The notes: generated from the sequence alone by a model not told the origin. 64,000 nucleotides of DNA from Paracoccaceae bacterium (GCA_009773375.1 WRPH01000008.1:115108-179107); one strand, 5' to 3'. Shown: positions 1-11,570, counted from the stretch's first letter. Program-made: numbers and translations.

Positions 1-150
1 GTTGATTTCCAGAATCGCCACGCGTTCGAATTCGTCCTTGATCACGTCCAGAAGCAGCCGATGCAGCCGTTCCAGCAGTGCAAGGTTTTCCAGATAGCCC
101 GCCATCAGCACCTTTTGCGAGCCATCCAGCAGGGGGGAGTGTAACGTCAT
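1..150 (-). CDS. N-terminal part of MarR/winged-helix-type regulator (truncated by window edge)
   Basis: Minus-strand reading from ATG at 150: MTLHSPLLDGSQKVLMAGYLENLALLERLHRLLLDVIKDEFERVAILEIN; runs off the window. Confidence 0.5.
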   Translation of the reverse strand, partial: MTLHSPLLDGSQKVLMAGYLENLALLERLHRLLLDVIKDEFERVAILEIN

Positions 151-238
151 GTGCAGTCTCCACGGCCAAGATCATCTCGGCACAGAATCGGCACAAAACG
201 CAAACATAACGTAAACTCGCCTCGATTTTGGCGAAAAA

Positions 239-1790
<1,552 letters not shown>

Positions 1791-1798
1791 AGGACCCC

Positions 1799-2212
1799 AT
1801 GTCCGGCGATCTTCCCGAGTTTTACTTTCGCATCCGTGACAACGGCGCTGCGGTGTTCCGGGTGGACACCGAGAACCGCCAGCGCCGGATCGACATGGAA
1901 GAAATCGCGCTGGTCAACGTCAAGAACGGCAATATCAAGCCGCATGGCGACCGCAAACTGACACCGCAAGAAATTGCGGTGATCGGCGATTGGGTCGCCA
2001 AACGTCAGGCCCTGCTGGCCGCGCGCGATGTCGATGATATCCTGCGCGCGGTCGATCACCTGAACCTGACAACGCAATGGGTGCAATCCAAAGCCTCCGA
2101 GGCGCAGATGGAAGAGGTCACCGACCTGCTGTTGCTGGCGATGCACGATCTGCGCTCGGTCTTGGTGCGCAAAAAGGCCGAACGGCTGATGAAGGGCGAA
2201 GCGGCGGAATAG
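1799..2212 (+). CDS. Conserved hypothetical protein
   Basis: 137-aa ORF starting 8 nt after the aminotransferase stop. Confidence 0.65.
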   Translation: MSGDLPEFYFRIRDNGAAVFRVDTENRQRRIDMEEIALVNVKNGNIKPHGDRKLTPQEIAVIGDWVAKRQALLAARDVDDILRAVDHLNLTTQWVQSKASEAQMEEVTDLLLLAMHDLRSVLVRKKAERLMKGEAAE

Positions 2213-2263
2213 TCAAAGCGGTTTGCGTTTTATCGGGGCCATGCCGGCTAAACTCAAACCGCT

Positions 2264-3613
2264 TTACACCCGCGCCCGCATCCAGAACCGCGCCATCAGC
2301 AGCGCCGCCGCCAGCACCAGCCCAACCACCAGCCCCAGCCAAAGCCCGACCCCGCCCAGATCGGCGCCAAAGCCCAGAAAATACGCCGCAGGAATCCCGA
2401 CGCCCCAATAGCTGACCGCCGCCGCGATCATCGGCACCCGCGTATCCTTGACCGCCCGCAACAGCCCCAGCGCCATCACCTGCATCGCATCCGCCATCTG
2501 AAACAGCGCCGCCATCACCATCAGCTTGACGCCAAAGGCAATGATCTCGGCGCTGCCAGCTTTGCTTTCATCCAGAAACAGCGCGATGATTTGCTGCGGC
2601 AGCGCCAGAAACAGCAGCACCATCACCGCGCCAAACCCGGCAGACAGCGCAATCGCCACCTTCGCCCCGTCACGCAAGCCCACCGCATCGCCCGCGCCAT
2701 CCGCCCGCCCGGCCCGCACCGTCGCGGCGTTGGAAAGCCCCAGATGCACCATGAACGACAGCGACGCCACCTCCATCGCGATGCCATGCGCCGCCAGTTC
2801 CACCGTGCCGATCCAGCCCATCATCAGCGCCGTCGCCTGAAACATCCCGCTTTCCGCCAGCGAGGTCACGCCAATCGGCCAGCCCAGCCGGAACACTTGC
2901 CCCAACGCCTGCCAATCCGGCCGCCAAAAGCGTTGAAACAGATGAAACCGCCGCAACTCTGGCAGCCATCCGGCGTAAATCGCAAGGATCACAAAGGTCA
3001 GCACCTGCACCGCCAATGATGCCCAAGCCGCCCCCGCCACCCCCAGCTCTGGTGCGCCCCAATAGCCAAAGATCAACATATAGGCCAGAATCAGGTTCAC
3101 CAGCACCGCCGCCAAGGTGGTCCACAACACCACCTGCGTCCGCTCCAGCGCCGCCAGATAGCTTTTCAGCGCCATCACCAGCAGCGCCGGAACCATCCCC
3201 AAACCGCCAATGCGCAGAAACTCCTGCGCCAGTGCCGCCACTTCAGGCTTTTGCCCCAAAGCCAGCAAGATCGCCTCGGATTGCCAGAAAATCGGATAGG
3301 TCAACAGCCCATAGCCGATGGAAAGCCAAAGCCCCATCCGGGTATCACGCCGCACCCGTGTCTCATCGCCCTGCCCCAGCGCCGTCGCCACCAGCGGCAT
3401 CACCGCCTGCGCAAACCCCGCCCCCAGAATGAACGTCACGAAAAAAGCCGAGCTTGCCAGCACCACCGCCGCCAATTCATTGACGCCATACCAGCCCAAC
3501 AGCACGGTATCGGTGACATGCAACGCCATCTGCGCCAGATGACTACCGACCAGCGGCAGCCCCAGAACCAACGTCGCGCGGCCATGTGAAATGTAGGACA
3601 TTCTTTTGATCAT
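2264..3613 (-). CDS. MATE family efflux transporter
   Basis: Polytopic; GLPLVGSHLAQMALHVTDTVLLGWYGVNELAAV N-terminus typical of MATE/NorM. Confidence 0.9.
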   Translation of the reverse strand: MIKRMSYISHGRATLVLGLPLVGSHLAQMALHVTDTVLLGWYGVNELAAVVLASSAFFVTFILGAGFAQAVMPLVATALGQGDETRVRRDTRMGLWLSIGYGLLTYPIFWQSEAILLALGQKPEVAALAQEFLRIGGLGMVPALLVMALKSYLAALERTQVVLWTTLAAVLVNLILAYMLIFGYWGAPELGVAGAAWASLAVQVLTFVILAIYAGWLPELRRFHLFQRFWRPDWQALGQVFRLGWPIGVTSLAESGMFQATALMMGWIGTVELAAHGIAMEVASLSFMVHLGLSNAATVRAGRADGAGDAVGLRDGAKVAIALSAGFGAVMVLLFLALPQQIIALFLDESKAGSAEIIAFGVKLMVMAALFQMADAMQVMALGLLRAVKDTRVPMIAAAVSYWGVGIPAAYFLGFGADLGGVGLWLGLVVGLVLAAALLMARFWMRARV

Positions 3614-3818
3614 ATGCCAGCATTACTCCGGCAAAATCACCACGACAAGCCAACTTGCATGCGCCAAGCGGGCAAAGCTCGCATCATCGGCCACCACCGC
3701 GCGGCGGCCATTGTTCGCCTGAACCCGACCGGGGGACCGTGAAAGCGACATAAGCAATATCATTCAAGCAGCTTTGCGCCTAGGCTTGCAAAATCCCACG
3801 CGACGAAAGGGGGGTGCC

Positions 3819-4607
3819 ATGCAAGATAACAACGCGATGTTTGCCGATGGTGCAGCCTATGAACGCCTGATGGGGCGTTGGAGCCAGAAGATCGGGCAGC
3901 ACTTTCTCGATTGGCTTGCCGCCACACCGGGCAAGGATTGGCTGGATGTTGGCTGCGGCAACGGTGCGTTCACCGAAATCATCCAAGCCCGCAGTGCGCC
4001 GGCCAGACTGGCCGGGCTTGACGCCTCGGAAAGCCAGATCGCCTATGCCCGCCAGCGCGCGGGCTGCAACGCGGCTGCGTTTCAGGTCGGCGATGCACAG
4101 AACTTGGCATTCCCCGATGCCAGCTTCGATGTCAGCGTCATGGCTCTGGTGATCGCATTTTTGCCCGACCCGGCCCGCGCCGTGGCCGAATTGGCCCGCG
4201 TCACCCGTCCGGGCGGCACCTGCGCCAGCTATATGTGGGATCTGCCCAGCGGCGTGCCGACCTTCCCGCTCTACCGCGAGCTTGCCGCTTTGGGCCATGT
4301 CGCGCCGATGCCGCCCAACGCCAAAATCTCCAGCAGTGCCGCGCTGCAACAGCTTTGGCAGGATGCAGGCTTTGAAGCGATCGAGGTGCAAACCTTCACC
4401 ACCCCGGTCATTTTCGATGATTTCGAGGATTTTTGGGCCTCAAACAGCGGGTCCGTCGGGCCACAGGCCGCCATGCTGCACTCTCTCAACGACGCGGATC
4501 GCAGCAACCTGCGCGCGGCCCTGCGTCAGAAGCTCCCCACCGACGCCGCAGGCCGCATCGCCTATTCGGCAACCGCAAACGCGGTAAAAGGCCGCCGCGC
4601 AGGCTGA
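3819..4607 (+). CDS. Class I SAM-dependent methyltransferase
   Basis: WLDVGCGNGAFTE motif I; GLDASESQIAYARQRAG; DVSVMALVIAFLPDP. Confidence 0.85.
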   Translation: MQDNNAMFADGAAYERLMGRWSQKIGQHFLDWLAATPGKDWLDVGCGNGAFTEIIQARSAPARLAGLDASESQIAYARQRAGCNAAAFQVGDAQNLAFPDASFDVSVMALVIAFLPDPARAVAELARVTRPGGTCASYMWDLPSGVPTFPLYRELAALGHVAPMPPNAKISSSAALQQLWQDAGFEAIEVQTFTTPVIFDDFEDFWASNSGSVGPQAAMLHSLNDADRSNLRAALRQKLPTDAAGRIAYSATANAVKGRRAG

Positions 4608-4629
4608 CACGACCCGCGCGGCCACCGGA

Positions 4630-5616
4630 TCACCCCAGCCGCACCGCCGGATGCATCGCGGTATCCAGAATATGCCCCGCTCCGCTCAACACCTGACTTG
4701 CCCGCCCGACGATCAGCGGATCAGCATGCCCGATCACCTCGGCATCCTTGCCGGGATAGTCGATGGTTGACAGGAAATGCCGCATGCAATTCAACCGCGC
4801 CCGCTTTTTATCGTTGGATTTCACGATCACCCAAGGCGCATCGGCGGTATCGGTATAAAAGAACATCGCCTCCTTCGCCTCGGTATAGTCATCCCACTTG
4901 TCGAGCGATGCCTTGTCGATCGGTGACAGTTTCCACATCTTCAGCGGATCGGTTTCCCGCGCCTTGAACCGCACCAACTGCTCTTCCCGCGTCACCGAGA
5001 ACCAGTATTTGTATAGCCGTATCCCCGACCGCACCAGCATCCGCTCAAACTCCGGCGCTTGCCGCATGAATTCCAGATATTCCGAGGGCGTGCAGAACCC
5101 CATCACCCGCTCCACCCCGGCGCGGTTGTACCAGGACCGGTCGTAGAACACCATTTCCCCCGCCGTCGGCAGATGCTGGATATAGCGCTGAAAGAACCAC
5201 TGGCCCTTTTCCGCATCCGACGGCTTCGACAGCGCCACCGTACGGGCATAGCGTGGGTTCAGATGCTCCATATAGCGCTTGATGGTGCCACCCTTGCCCG
5301 CCGCATCCCGGCCTTCCATCAGGATCACGAACTTCTGCCCGGTGTCCTGCGCCCAGATCTGCACTTTCAGCAACTCGGCCTGCAACTTCGCCTTTTCAGC
5401 CTCATAGCTGACCCGGCCCATCAGCCGCGCATAGGGATAGCGGCCGCTTTCAAACGCCTGCCGGATGGTGTCGGGATCAACCGCCGGGAACTTCTTCGGC
5501 CCGGTCAAGCCTTCCCCGTCCGCCGCAAGCACCACCGCAACGCTGTCCACTTCCACGTCCGCCCCGACAACCTGCTCCATGCTGACAACCTGATCCATCC
5601 GACTCTCCATCCTCAA
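4630..5616 (-). CDS. ppk2: Polyphosphate kinase 2
   Basis: VILMEGRDAAGKGGTIKRYMEHLNPRYARTVAL...FYDRSWYNRAGVERVMGFC. Confidence 0.93.
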   Translation of the reverse strand: MRMESRMDQVVSMEQVVGADVEVDSVAVVLAADGEGLTGPKKFPAVDPDTIRQAFESGRYPYARLMGRVSYEAEKAKLQAELLKVQIWAQDTGQKFVILMEGRDAAGKGGTIKRYMEHLNPRYARTVALSKPSDAEKGQWFFQRYIQHLPTAGEMVFYDRSWYNRAGVERVMGFCTPSEYLEFMRQAPEFERMLVRSGIRLYKYWFSVTREEQLVRFKARETDPLKMWKLSPIDKASLDKWDDYTEAKEAMFFYTDTADAPWVIVKSNDKKRARLNCMRHFLSTIDYPGKDAEVIGHADPLIVGRASQVLSGAGHILDTAMHPAVRLG

Positions 5617-5891
5617 CTGTTACGCGACCGAGGCTAGGCCCGGCTGCAAGGCCGCAAATTGATCCGTGTCAAAACGACACATCTTGCCCACAGGAATCGC
5701 GCCGCTGTGCGGTCAGCGCCACAGTCCGCCGCCTGCCAAACCGCGTCCCGGCGGGCAAATCCTGCCCCGCTTGCGGCAGAAATCAGCAAATCCTTCCGAA
5801 CTGCCCCGCCCCCCTTTTCGCCGCCCGCAACAATGCCTAGTCTGCCCGCAAATACCCAGCCTGCCCGCAACCCGATGACGAGGAATCCCCA

Positions 5892-6551
5892 ATGATCACG
5901 CTGTATGGTGTCTACCGCTCTCGCGCCTCGCGCCCGCTGTGGTTGCTGGCCGAACTCGATCTGCCGTTCACCCATGTTCCGGTGATTCAGGCCTACCGCC
6001 TGCCCGATCCCAAGGCCGCCGATGCGCCGCTGCACACCGCCTCGCCCGAGTTTCTGGCCGTCAACCCGCTCGGTCAAATTCCGGCCTATACCGAAGAGGG
6101 GCTGGTGCTGACCGAAAGCCTTGCCATCACCCTGCATATCGCCCGCAGCCACGGCGGCCCGCTTGGCCCGCAATCCAACGCCGAGGCCGCGCTGATGGAG
6201 CAATGGTCGCTGTTCGCCGCCTCTGCGGTGGAAACCCCGGCGCTGGAAATCCTGTATATCCAGGGCGACGGCGGCGATAAAACCCCGGAAGGTCAGGCCA
6301 ATATCGCCATCAATGCCGAGAAACTCCGCCGCCCGCTGGGCCGGTTGCAAGCGCATCTGGAACAACATGATTGGCTGGTCGGCAACCGCTTCACCGCCGC
6401 CGACATCAACGTCGCCGAGGTGGTGCGCTACGCCCAGGGCCACCCCACCCTGCTGGCCGAATTCCCCGCCGTGAAAGCTTGGCTGGAGCGCTGCCAATCC
6501 CGCCCCGCCTTCCAGACCATGTGGGCAGGCCGTCTGGCCGAACCGGCGTAG
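5892..6551 (+). CDS. Glutathione S-transferase family protein
   Basis: MITLYGVYRSRASRPLWLLAELDLPFTHVPV; NPLGQIPAYTEEGLVLTESLAITLHIAR. Confidence 0.9.
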   Translation: MITLYGVYRSRASRPLWLLAELDLPFTHVPVIQAYRLPDPKAADAPLHTASPEFLAVNPLGQIPAYTEEGLVLTESLAITLHIARSHGGPLGPQSNAEAALMEQWSLFAASAVETPALEILYIQGDGGDKTPEGQANIAINAEKLRRPLGRLQAHLEQHDWLVGNRFTAADINVAEVVRYAQGHPTLLAEFPAVKAWLERCQSRPAFQTMWAGRLAEPA

Positions 6552-6573
6552 AGCGTCACAAGGCAGCCACAGG

Positions 6574-6602
6574 GCAGCGCCCGAACGCCGGGCGGGCGCT
6601 GC
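6574..6602. repeat. GCAGCGCCCG / CGGGCGCTGC hairpin, terminator-like
   Basis: 10-bp perfect inverted repeat with 9-nt loop just after the GST stop; followed by tgaaataatttta. Confidence 0.6.
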
Positions 6603-6668
6603 TGAAATAATTTTAGGCACTTTATAGCTCAGCCCCTCCCGACGAACTTTTGCGCACGGCATCAGCAA

Positions 6669-6767
6669 AGCGCCCGCCCGAGGGGGGTGATGAGCGATCA
6701 GAAATCCCCCAGTGGGGGATTTCCGCGAAGAACGCCCGGCCCGTGGCCGGGCCGGGAGGCGGGCGCT
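6669..6767. repeat. Branched palindromic element (outer 10-bp stem enclosing two perfect hairpins)
   Basis: agcgcccgcc (6669-6678) pairs with ggcgggcgct (6758-6767); inside, GAAATCCCCC-AGT-GGGGGATTTC (6701-6723) and CCCGGCCCG-TGGC-CGGGCCGGG (6735-6756). Confidence 0.8.
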
Positions 6768-6859
6768 GCCCGGCGGCGCATTCGCGCCTTGATTCCGGGC
6801 CGGGTGCGTGCTTGAGACACCGAAAGGCACCCGTCCCCCCTCCACAAGAGACCCATAAA

Positions 6860-7609
6860 ATGACGATCACCCAGCAGCACGAACTCGAAGGCCTGCAAGC
6901 CATCGGCCGGATCGTCGCCAACACCATGCAGGCGATGGCCAAAGCCATCGAACCCGGCATGACCACGCAGGAACTCGACGATATTGGCCGCAGCCTGCTC
7001 GACCGCGACGGCGCTCTTTCCGCCCCGCAAGCGACCTACGATTTTCCCGGTGCCACCTGCATCAGCATCAACGAGGAAATCGCCCACGGCATCCCCGGCA
7101 ACCGGGTGATCAAGCCGGGCGATCTGGTCAACATCGACGTGTCGGCCTCGAAAGACGGCTATTTTGCCGATACTGGCGCGACCTTTCGCGCAGCACAGGT
7201 GCACCCCACGCTGGATAAGCTGTGCCGTGATGGCAAGCGCGCCATGCAGATCGGCATCGCGCAGGTTGGCAGCGACAAGCCACTGGCGGGCATCGGCAAG
7301 GCCATCGGGCAATTCGCCACCGATCGCGGCTATACCCTGATCCGCAATCTGGCCAGCCACGGCGTTGGCCGCGCGCTGCACGAATACCCCGAGGAAATCG
7401 CCACCTGGCCGAACCGCAGCGAAAGACGCCGCATCACCAAGGGCCTTGTGCTGACGGTGGAGCCGTTCCTGTCCACGGGCGGCCTCTGGGCCAACCAGGG
7501 CGATGACGGCTGGACGCTTTATGCCGATCCCAGCGCCCCTGTCGTGCAATACGAACACACCGTCGTTGCCACAGATCGCGGCGCTCTGATCGTGACCCTA
7601 CCGGGCTGA
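6860..7609 (+). CDS. map: Type I methionine aminopeptidase
   Basis: EPGMTTQELDDIGRSLLDRDGA...YDFPGATCISINEEIAHGIPG...NIDVSASKDGYFADTGATF. Confidence 0.92.
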   Translation: MTITQQHELEGLQAIGRIVANTMQAMAKAIEPGMTTQELDDIGRSLLDRDGALSAPQATYDFPGATCISINEEIAHGIPGNRVIKPGDLVNIDVSASKDGYFADTGATFRAAQVHPTLDKLCRDGKRAMQIGIAQVGSDKPLAGIGKAIGQFATDRGYTLIRNLASHGVGRALHEYPEEIATWPNRSERRRITKGLVLTVEPFLSTGGLWANQGDDGWTLYADPSAPVVQYEHTVVATDRGALIVTLPG

Positions 7610-7716
7610 TCCGGCTTTCCGCGCCGGTGTGTAATCCTTAACCAACCCTTACCACACCCCCACAACCCCTTGAAATCACACAAAGCCACAGCCCGTCCAC
7701 ACGCGGACACCCCCGT

Positions 7717-8613
7717 TCACAGCGTCGGATCATCCACATAATTCCGCCAGTTGTGCTGCTCCTGAAACCCCAGAACCTGCCGGATCTTGCGGTTCGACAG
7801 CAAGCTTTCATGGCTCCCCAGCGGGCGGCTCAGCGGCACTTTCGGAAAGAACCGCGCCAGCAATTCCTGATTGCTCTGGCAGACCGAATTGGTATCGTTG
7901 CAGGCATTGAACACCTGAAACCCCAACCCGTCCTTCTTCAGCGCCAGATCAACAATCTGCCCCAGATCGCGCGCATCAATATAGCTGAACGTCACCCGCC
8001 GCCGCTGCCCCGGATCAACAAAGAACCCCGGAAACTTGCTGCGATACTCCTGCGGCTCGATCACATTTCCGATCCTCAGCGCATAAATATCATTGCCAAA
8101 CCGCCGCTGAAATCCGCGCGCCGTTGCCTCATTCACCTTCTTCGACATGCCATAGCTGTCCATCGGATCAATATCGTAATCCTCCTCCAGCGGCAGCACC
8201 TTGGGGTCCACGATGCCATTCGAAAAGCAAACCCCGTAAGTCGTCTCCGAACTCGCAATAATCACCTTGCGGATGCCCAGCTTGCAGGCCGCCTCCAGCA
8301 CATTGTAGGTGCCCATCACATTGACCCGGTAGGTCTCATTCTCCGGCTGCAGCATCAGCGCCGGAATTGCCGCGAAATGCACCACCGCATCAAATGGCGG
8401 CGCCGCCCCACCGTCCAACTCCGCCGCATCCATATGCGACGCCATCGCATTGAACATCTGCGCGCCATCGGTGATATCGGCCACCAGATCCGCCACCCCC
8501 GCCAGCCGCAGCGGCACCCGGTCCACGTTCAGCACCCGATGCCCCTGCGCCGCCAGATACGCGACCACATGCTTGCCCGCCTTGCCCGACCCGCCCGTAA
8601 ACATCACCCGCAT
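7717..8613 (-). CDS. NAD-dependent epimerase/dehydratase family oxidoreductase
   Basis: MRVMFTGGSGKAGKHVVAYLAAQGHRVLNVDRVPL Rossmann motif; YGMSKKVNE catalytic YxxxK. Confidence 0.85.
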   Translation of the reverse strand: MRVMFTGGSGKAGKHVVAYLAAQGHRVLNVDRVPLRLAGVADLVADITDGAQMFNAMASHMDAAELDGGAAPPFDAVVHFAAIPALMLQPENETYRVNVMGTYNVLEAACKLGIRKVIIASSETTYGVCFSNGIVDPKVLPLEEDYDIDPMDSYGMSKKVNEATARGFQRRFGNDIYALRIGNVIEPQEYRSKFPGFFVDPGQRRRVTFSYIDARDLGQIVDLALKKDGLGFQVFNACNDTNSVCQSNQELLARFFPKVPLSRPLGSHESLLSNRKIRQVLGFQEQHNWRNYVDDPTL

Positions 8614-8743
8614 CGCCACCCCCTGTTTTCCCCGCAGCCTACCGCCCGTATCCCGCCCCAGCAACACCCCAACATCTTGCGCGCCTCCCCGGCTTTCTGT
8701 GATACTGCCCTGCAAAAGCCGCATAACAAGAATCGAGCAGCCC

Positions 8744-10699
8744 ATGGCCAACGACCTCCTCTCCGGCACGCCCGAGACCTACGACGCCTCCTCCATCGAG
8801 GTGCTCGAACCGCTGGAGGCCGTCCGCCTGCGCCCCGGCATGTATATCGGCGGCATTGACGAACGCGCCTACCACCACCTCGCCGCCGAGATCATCGACA
8901 ACTCGATGGACGAGGCGGTTGCCGGCCACGCCAACCGCATCGAGGTCGAACTCCACGCCGACGGCTCTCTCACCGTGCGCGACAACGGCCGCGGCATTCC
9001 GGTCGATCCGCACCCGAAATTCCCCGATAAATCCGCGCTCGAAGTCATCCTCTGCACCCTGCATTCGGGCGGCAAATTCAACGGCAAGGCCTACGAGACC
9101 TCCGGCGGCCTGCACGGTGTCGGCTCCTCCGTCGTCAACGCCCTGTCGGACCACCTCTATGTCGAGGTCGCCAAGAACAAGGAACTCTACGCGCAATCCT
9201 TTTCGCGCGGCAAACCGCTTGGCCCGATTCAAAAGATCGGCGCCGCCCCCAACCGCCGCGGCACCTCCGTCACCTTCCACCCCGACGCGCAAATCTTCGG
9301 CAGCCACCACTTCCGCCCCTCGCGGCTATTGCGCATGGTCCGCTCCAAGGCCTACCTGTTTTCCGGCGTCGAAATCCGCTGGAAATCCGCCATCCCCGAC
9401 GGCGACACGCCCCTAGAGGCGACGTTCCACTTCCCCGGCGGCCTTGCCGATTACCTGTCGGATACGCTAGAAAAAACAACCACCTACGCCGACCGCCCCT
9501 TTGCCGGAAAGGTGATGTTTCAGGAAAAATTCGGCGTCCCCGGCTCGGTCGAATGGGCGATCAACTGGTCGCCCGTGCGCGACGGTTTCATCCAATCCTA
9601 CACCAACACCGTGCCCACCCCCGAAGGCGGCACCCACGAATATGGCTTCTGGAGCGCGATCCTGAAAGGCATCCGCGCCTACGGCGATCTGACCAAAAAC
9701 CGCAAAGCCGAAATGATCACCCGCGACGACATGCTTGCGGGCGGCTGCGCGCTTATATCCGTCTTCATCCGTGAGCCGCAATTCGTCGGCCAGACCAAGG
9801 ACCGTCTGGCGACCGAAGAAGCCGCCCGCTATGTCGAGGGCGCGGTGCGCGATCACTTTGACAACTGGCTTGCCTCCGATACCAAATCGGCGGGCGCGAT
9901 CATGGATTTTCTGGTGCTGCGCGCCGAGGAACGCCTGAAACGCAAGCAAGAGAAAGAAACCCAGCGCAAGACCGCCACTAAAAAGCTGCGTCTGCCCGGC
10001 AAACTGACCGATTGTTCCAGCAAAACCCGCGACAACACCGAATTGTTCATCGTCGAGGGCGACTCGGCAGGCGGTTCCGCCAAAGGCGCGCGGGATCGTG
10101 AAACGCAGGCGATCATGCCGTTGAAGGGTAAAATCCTCAACGTGCTGGGCGCGGCTTCTGGCAAGCTGAATGAAAACTCCGAAATCCGCGATATTTGTGA
10201 AGCGCTCGGCGTGCAAATGGGCACCCGCTTCAAGGTCGATGATCTGCGCTATGATAAAATCGTCATCATGACCGACGCCGACGTGGATGGCGCGCATATT
10301 GCCAGCCTGCTGATGACGTTCTTCTTCACCCAGATGCGCCCGCTGATCGACAAGGGCCACCTCTATCTCGCCTGCCCGCCGCTGTATCGCCTGACCCAAG
10401 GCGCGCGCCGCCTTTACGTCGCCGACGACGCCGAAAAAGAACTGTGGCTGGCCAAGGGCTTGGGCGGCAAGGGGAAAATCGACGTGCAGCGCTTCAAGGG
10501 CTTGGGCGAAATGGACGCCAAAGACCTGAAAGACACCACGATGAACCCCGCCACCCGCAAACTGATCCGCGTCACGATTGACGAGGACGCGCCGGGCGAG
10601 ACGGGGGATCTGGTGGAGCGTTTGATGGGCAAGAAACCGGAATTGCGGTTCCAGTATATTCAGGAGAATGCCCGGTTTGTAGAGGAGCTGGATGTGTGA
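8744..10699 (+). CDS. parE: DNA topoisomerase IV subunit B
   Basis: VRLRPGMYIGGIDERAYHHLAAEIIDNSMDEAVAG; VEGDSAGGSAKGARDRETQAIMPLKGKILNV; TDADVDGAHI. Confidence 0.97.
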   Translation: MANDLLSGTPETYDASSIEVLEPLEAVRLRPGMYIGGIDERAYHHLAAEIIDNSMDEAVAGHANRIEVELHADGSLTVRDNGRGIPVDPHPKFPDKSALEVILCTLHSGGKFNGKAYETSGGLHGVGSSVVNALSDHLYVEVAKNKELYAQSFSRGKPLGPIQKIGAAPNRRGTSVTFHPDAQIFGSHHFRPSRLLRMVRSKAYLFSGVEIRWKSAIPDGDTPLEATFHFPGGLADYLSDTLEKTTTYADRPFAGKVMFQEKFGVPGSVEWAINWSPVRDGFIQSYTNTVPTPEGGTHEYGFWSAILKGIRAYGDLTKNRKAEMITRDDMLAGGCALISVFIREPQFVGQTKDRLATEEAARYVEGAVRDHFDNWLASDTKSAGAIMDFLVLRAEERLKRKQEKETQRKTATKKLRLPGKLTDCSSKTRDNTELFIVEGDSAGGSAKGARDRETQAIMPLKGKILNVLGAASGKLNENSEIRDICEALGVQMGTRFKVDDLRYDKIVIMTDADVDGAHIASLLMTFFFTQMRPLIDKGHLYLACPPLYRLTQGARRLYVADDAEKELWLAKGLGGKGKIDVQRFKGLGEMDAKDLKDTTMNPATRKLIRVTIDEDAPGETGDLVERLMGKKPELRFQYIQENARFVEELDV

Positions 10700-10718
10700 T
10701 GGGTTCGACTGTAAAATC

Positions 10719-11375
10719 ATGATTACTCTTGGAAACATCCAAAAGAGGCTGGTTACAGAGTTCTTCGACAAGCCTGTTATGGAAAATAATCTGCGCGGCT
10801 ATTGGTGTGAAGCCATGGTTGCGGAACAGCTTGGGCCAACTTGCGCAATCACATCTGGCAGTTGGGCACCTTGGGATTTGCAGATTGGCAAAGACAGCGA
10901 TAATTTTCCAGACCGCATCCGCATTCAGGTAAAAAACTCTGCAAGATTGCAGGCTTGGCACGGAACTAACTCTAATCCCTCAGTAGCTCAGTTCAATCTG
11001 ACTTATCGGGCACTCCCAAGTTACTGGATCCGCGATTTTCCCGAGCGCCCGTCAGATCCAGAAGGTTTTCAGTGCGATGTTTTTGCACTTTGTTTTCACG
11101 ACAACCACGACATCTTGACCGCCGATCAACGTGATCCAAAGCAATGGCGGGTCTTTTTGTTGAGTGCCAACCACGCAGACGGCGACATTACGGAATCCGA
11201 GTATTTGAATTGCAAGAAGGCATTCAAGGTGTCCGGTAGGCCGGTCACCCTGCAACGACGTCCAGACACGATGATGATCGGGATTCGCAATCGTCGGCCC
11301 GCGCACGTAGTTCAATTACCAGATTTGACTCTTGCGTTGGTTAACAAGGTGGTTGGGAAAGATGGCATGCTGTGA
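10719..11375 (+). CDS. Hypothetical protein, candidate PD-(D/E)XK-type nuclease fold (start may be 10692, overlapping parE)
   Basis: E...D...QVK spacing: GYWCEAMVAEQL - WAPWDLQIG - RIRIQVKNSA; visibly AT-richer than neighbours. Confidence 0.5.
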   Translation: MITLGNIQKRLVTEFFDKPVMENNLRGYWCEAMVAEQLGPTCAITSGSWAPWDLQIGKDSDNFPDRIRIQVKNSARLQAWHGTNSNPSVAQFNLTYRALPSYWIRDFPERPSDPEGFQCDVFALCFHDNHDILTADQRDPKQWRVFLLSANHADGDITESEYLNCKKAFKVSGRPVTLQRRPDTMMIGIRNRRPAHVVQLPDLTLALVNKVVGKDGML

Positions 11376-11570
11376 TTTGAGTTGGGGCCTATTCAGTTAA
11401 AACCAAACGTTGCCGCCGGTCGCGCCCGGCCTGCCACATAGCGGCCCCTAAATCTCTATCCCCAACCTTCACCTCTGCATTTATTGTCAATGCTTGGATG
11501 TCAATTTGGAACTGGCTCAAGCCTAAGCGGATAGGAAGGTGTAGTGTAGGACGGGTTCCCAAACTGGCCA

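Noticed and set aside
6650-6859. N-terminal extension of map (MRTASAKRPPEGGDERSEIPQWGISAKNARP...)
   Set aside because: Encoded by the palindromic element; methionine aminopeptidase homology starts at 6860.
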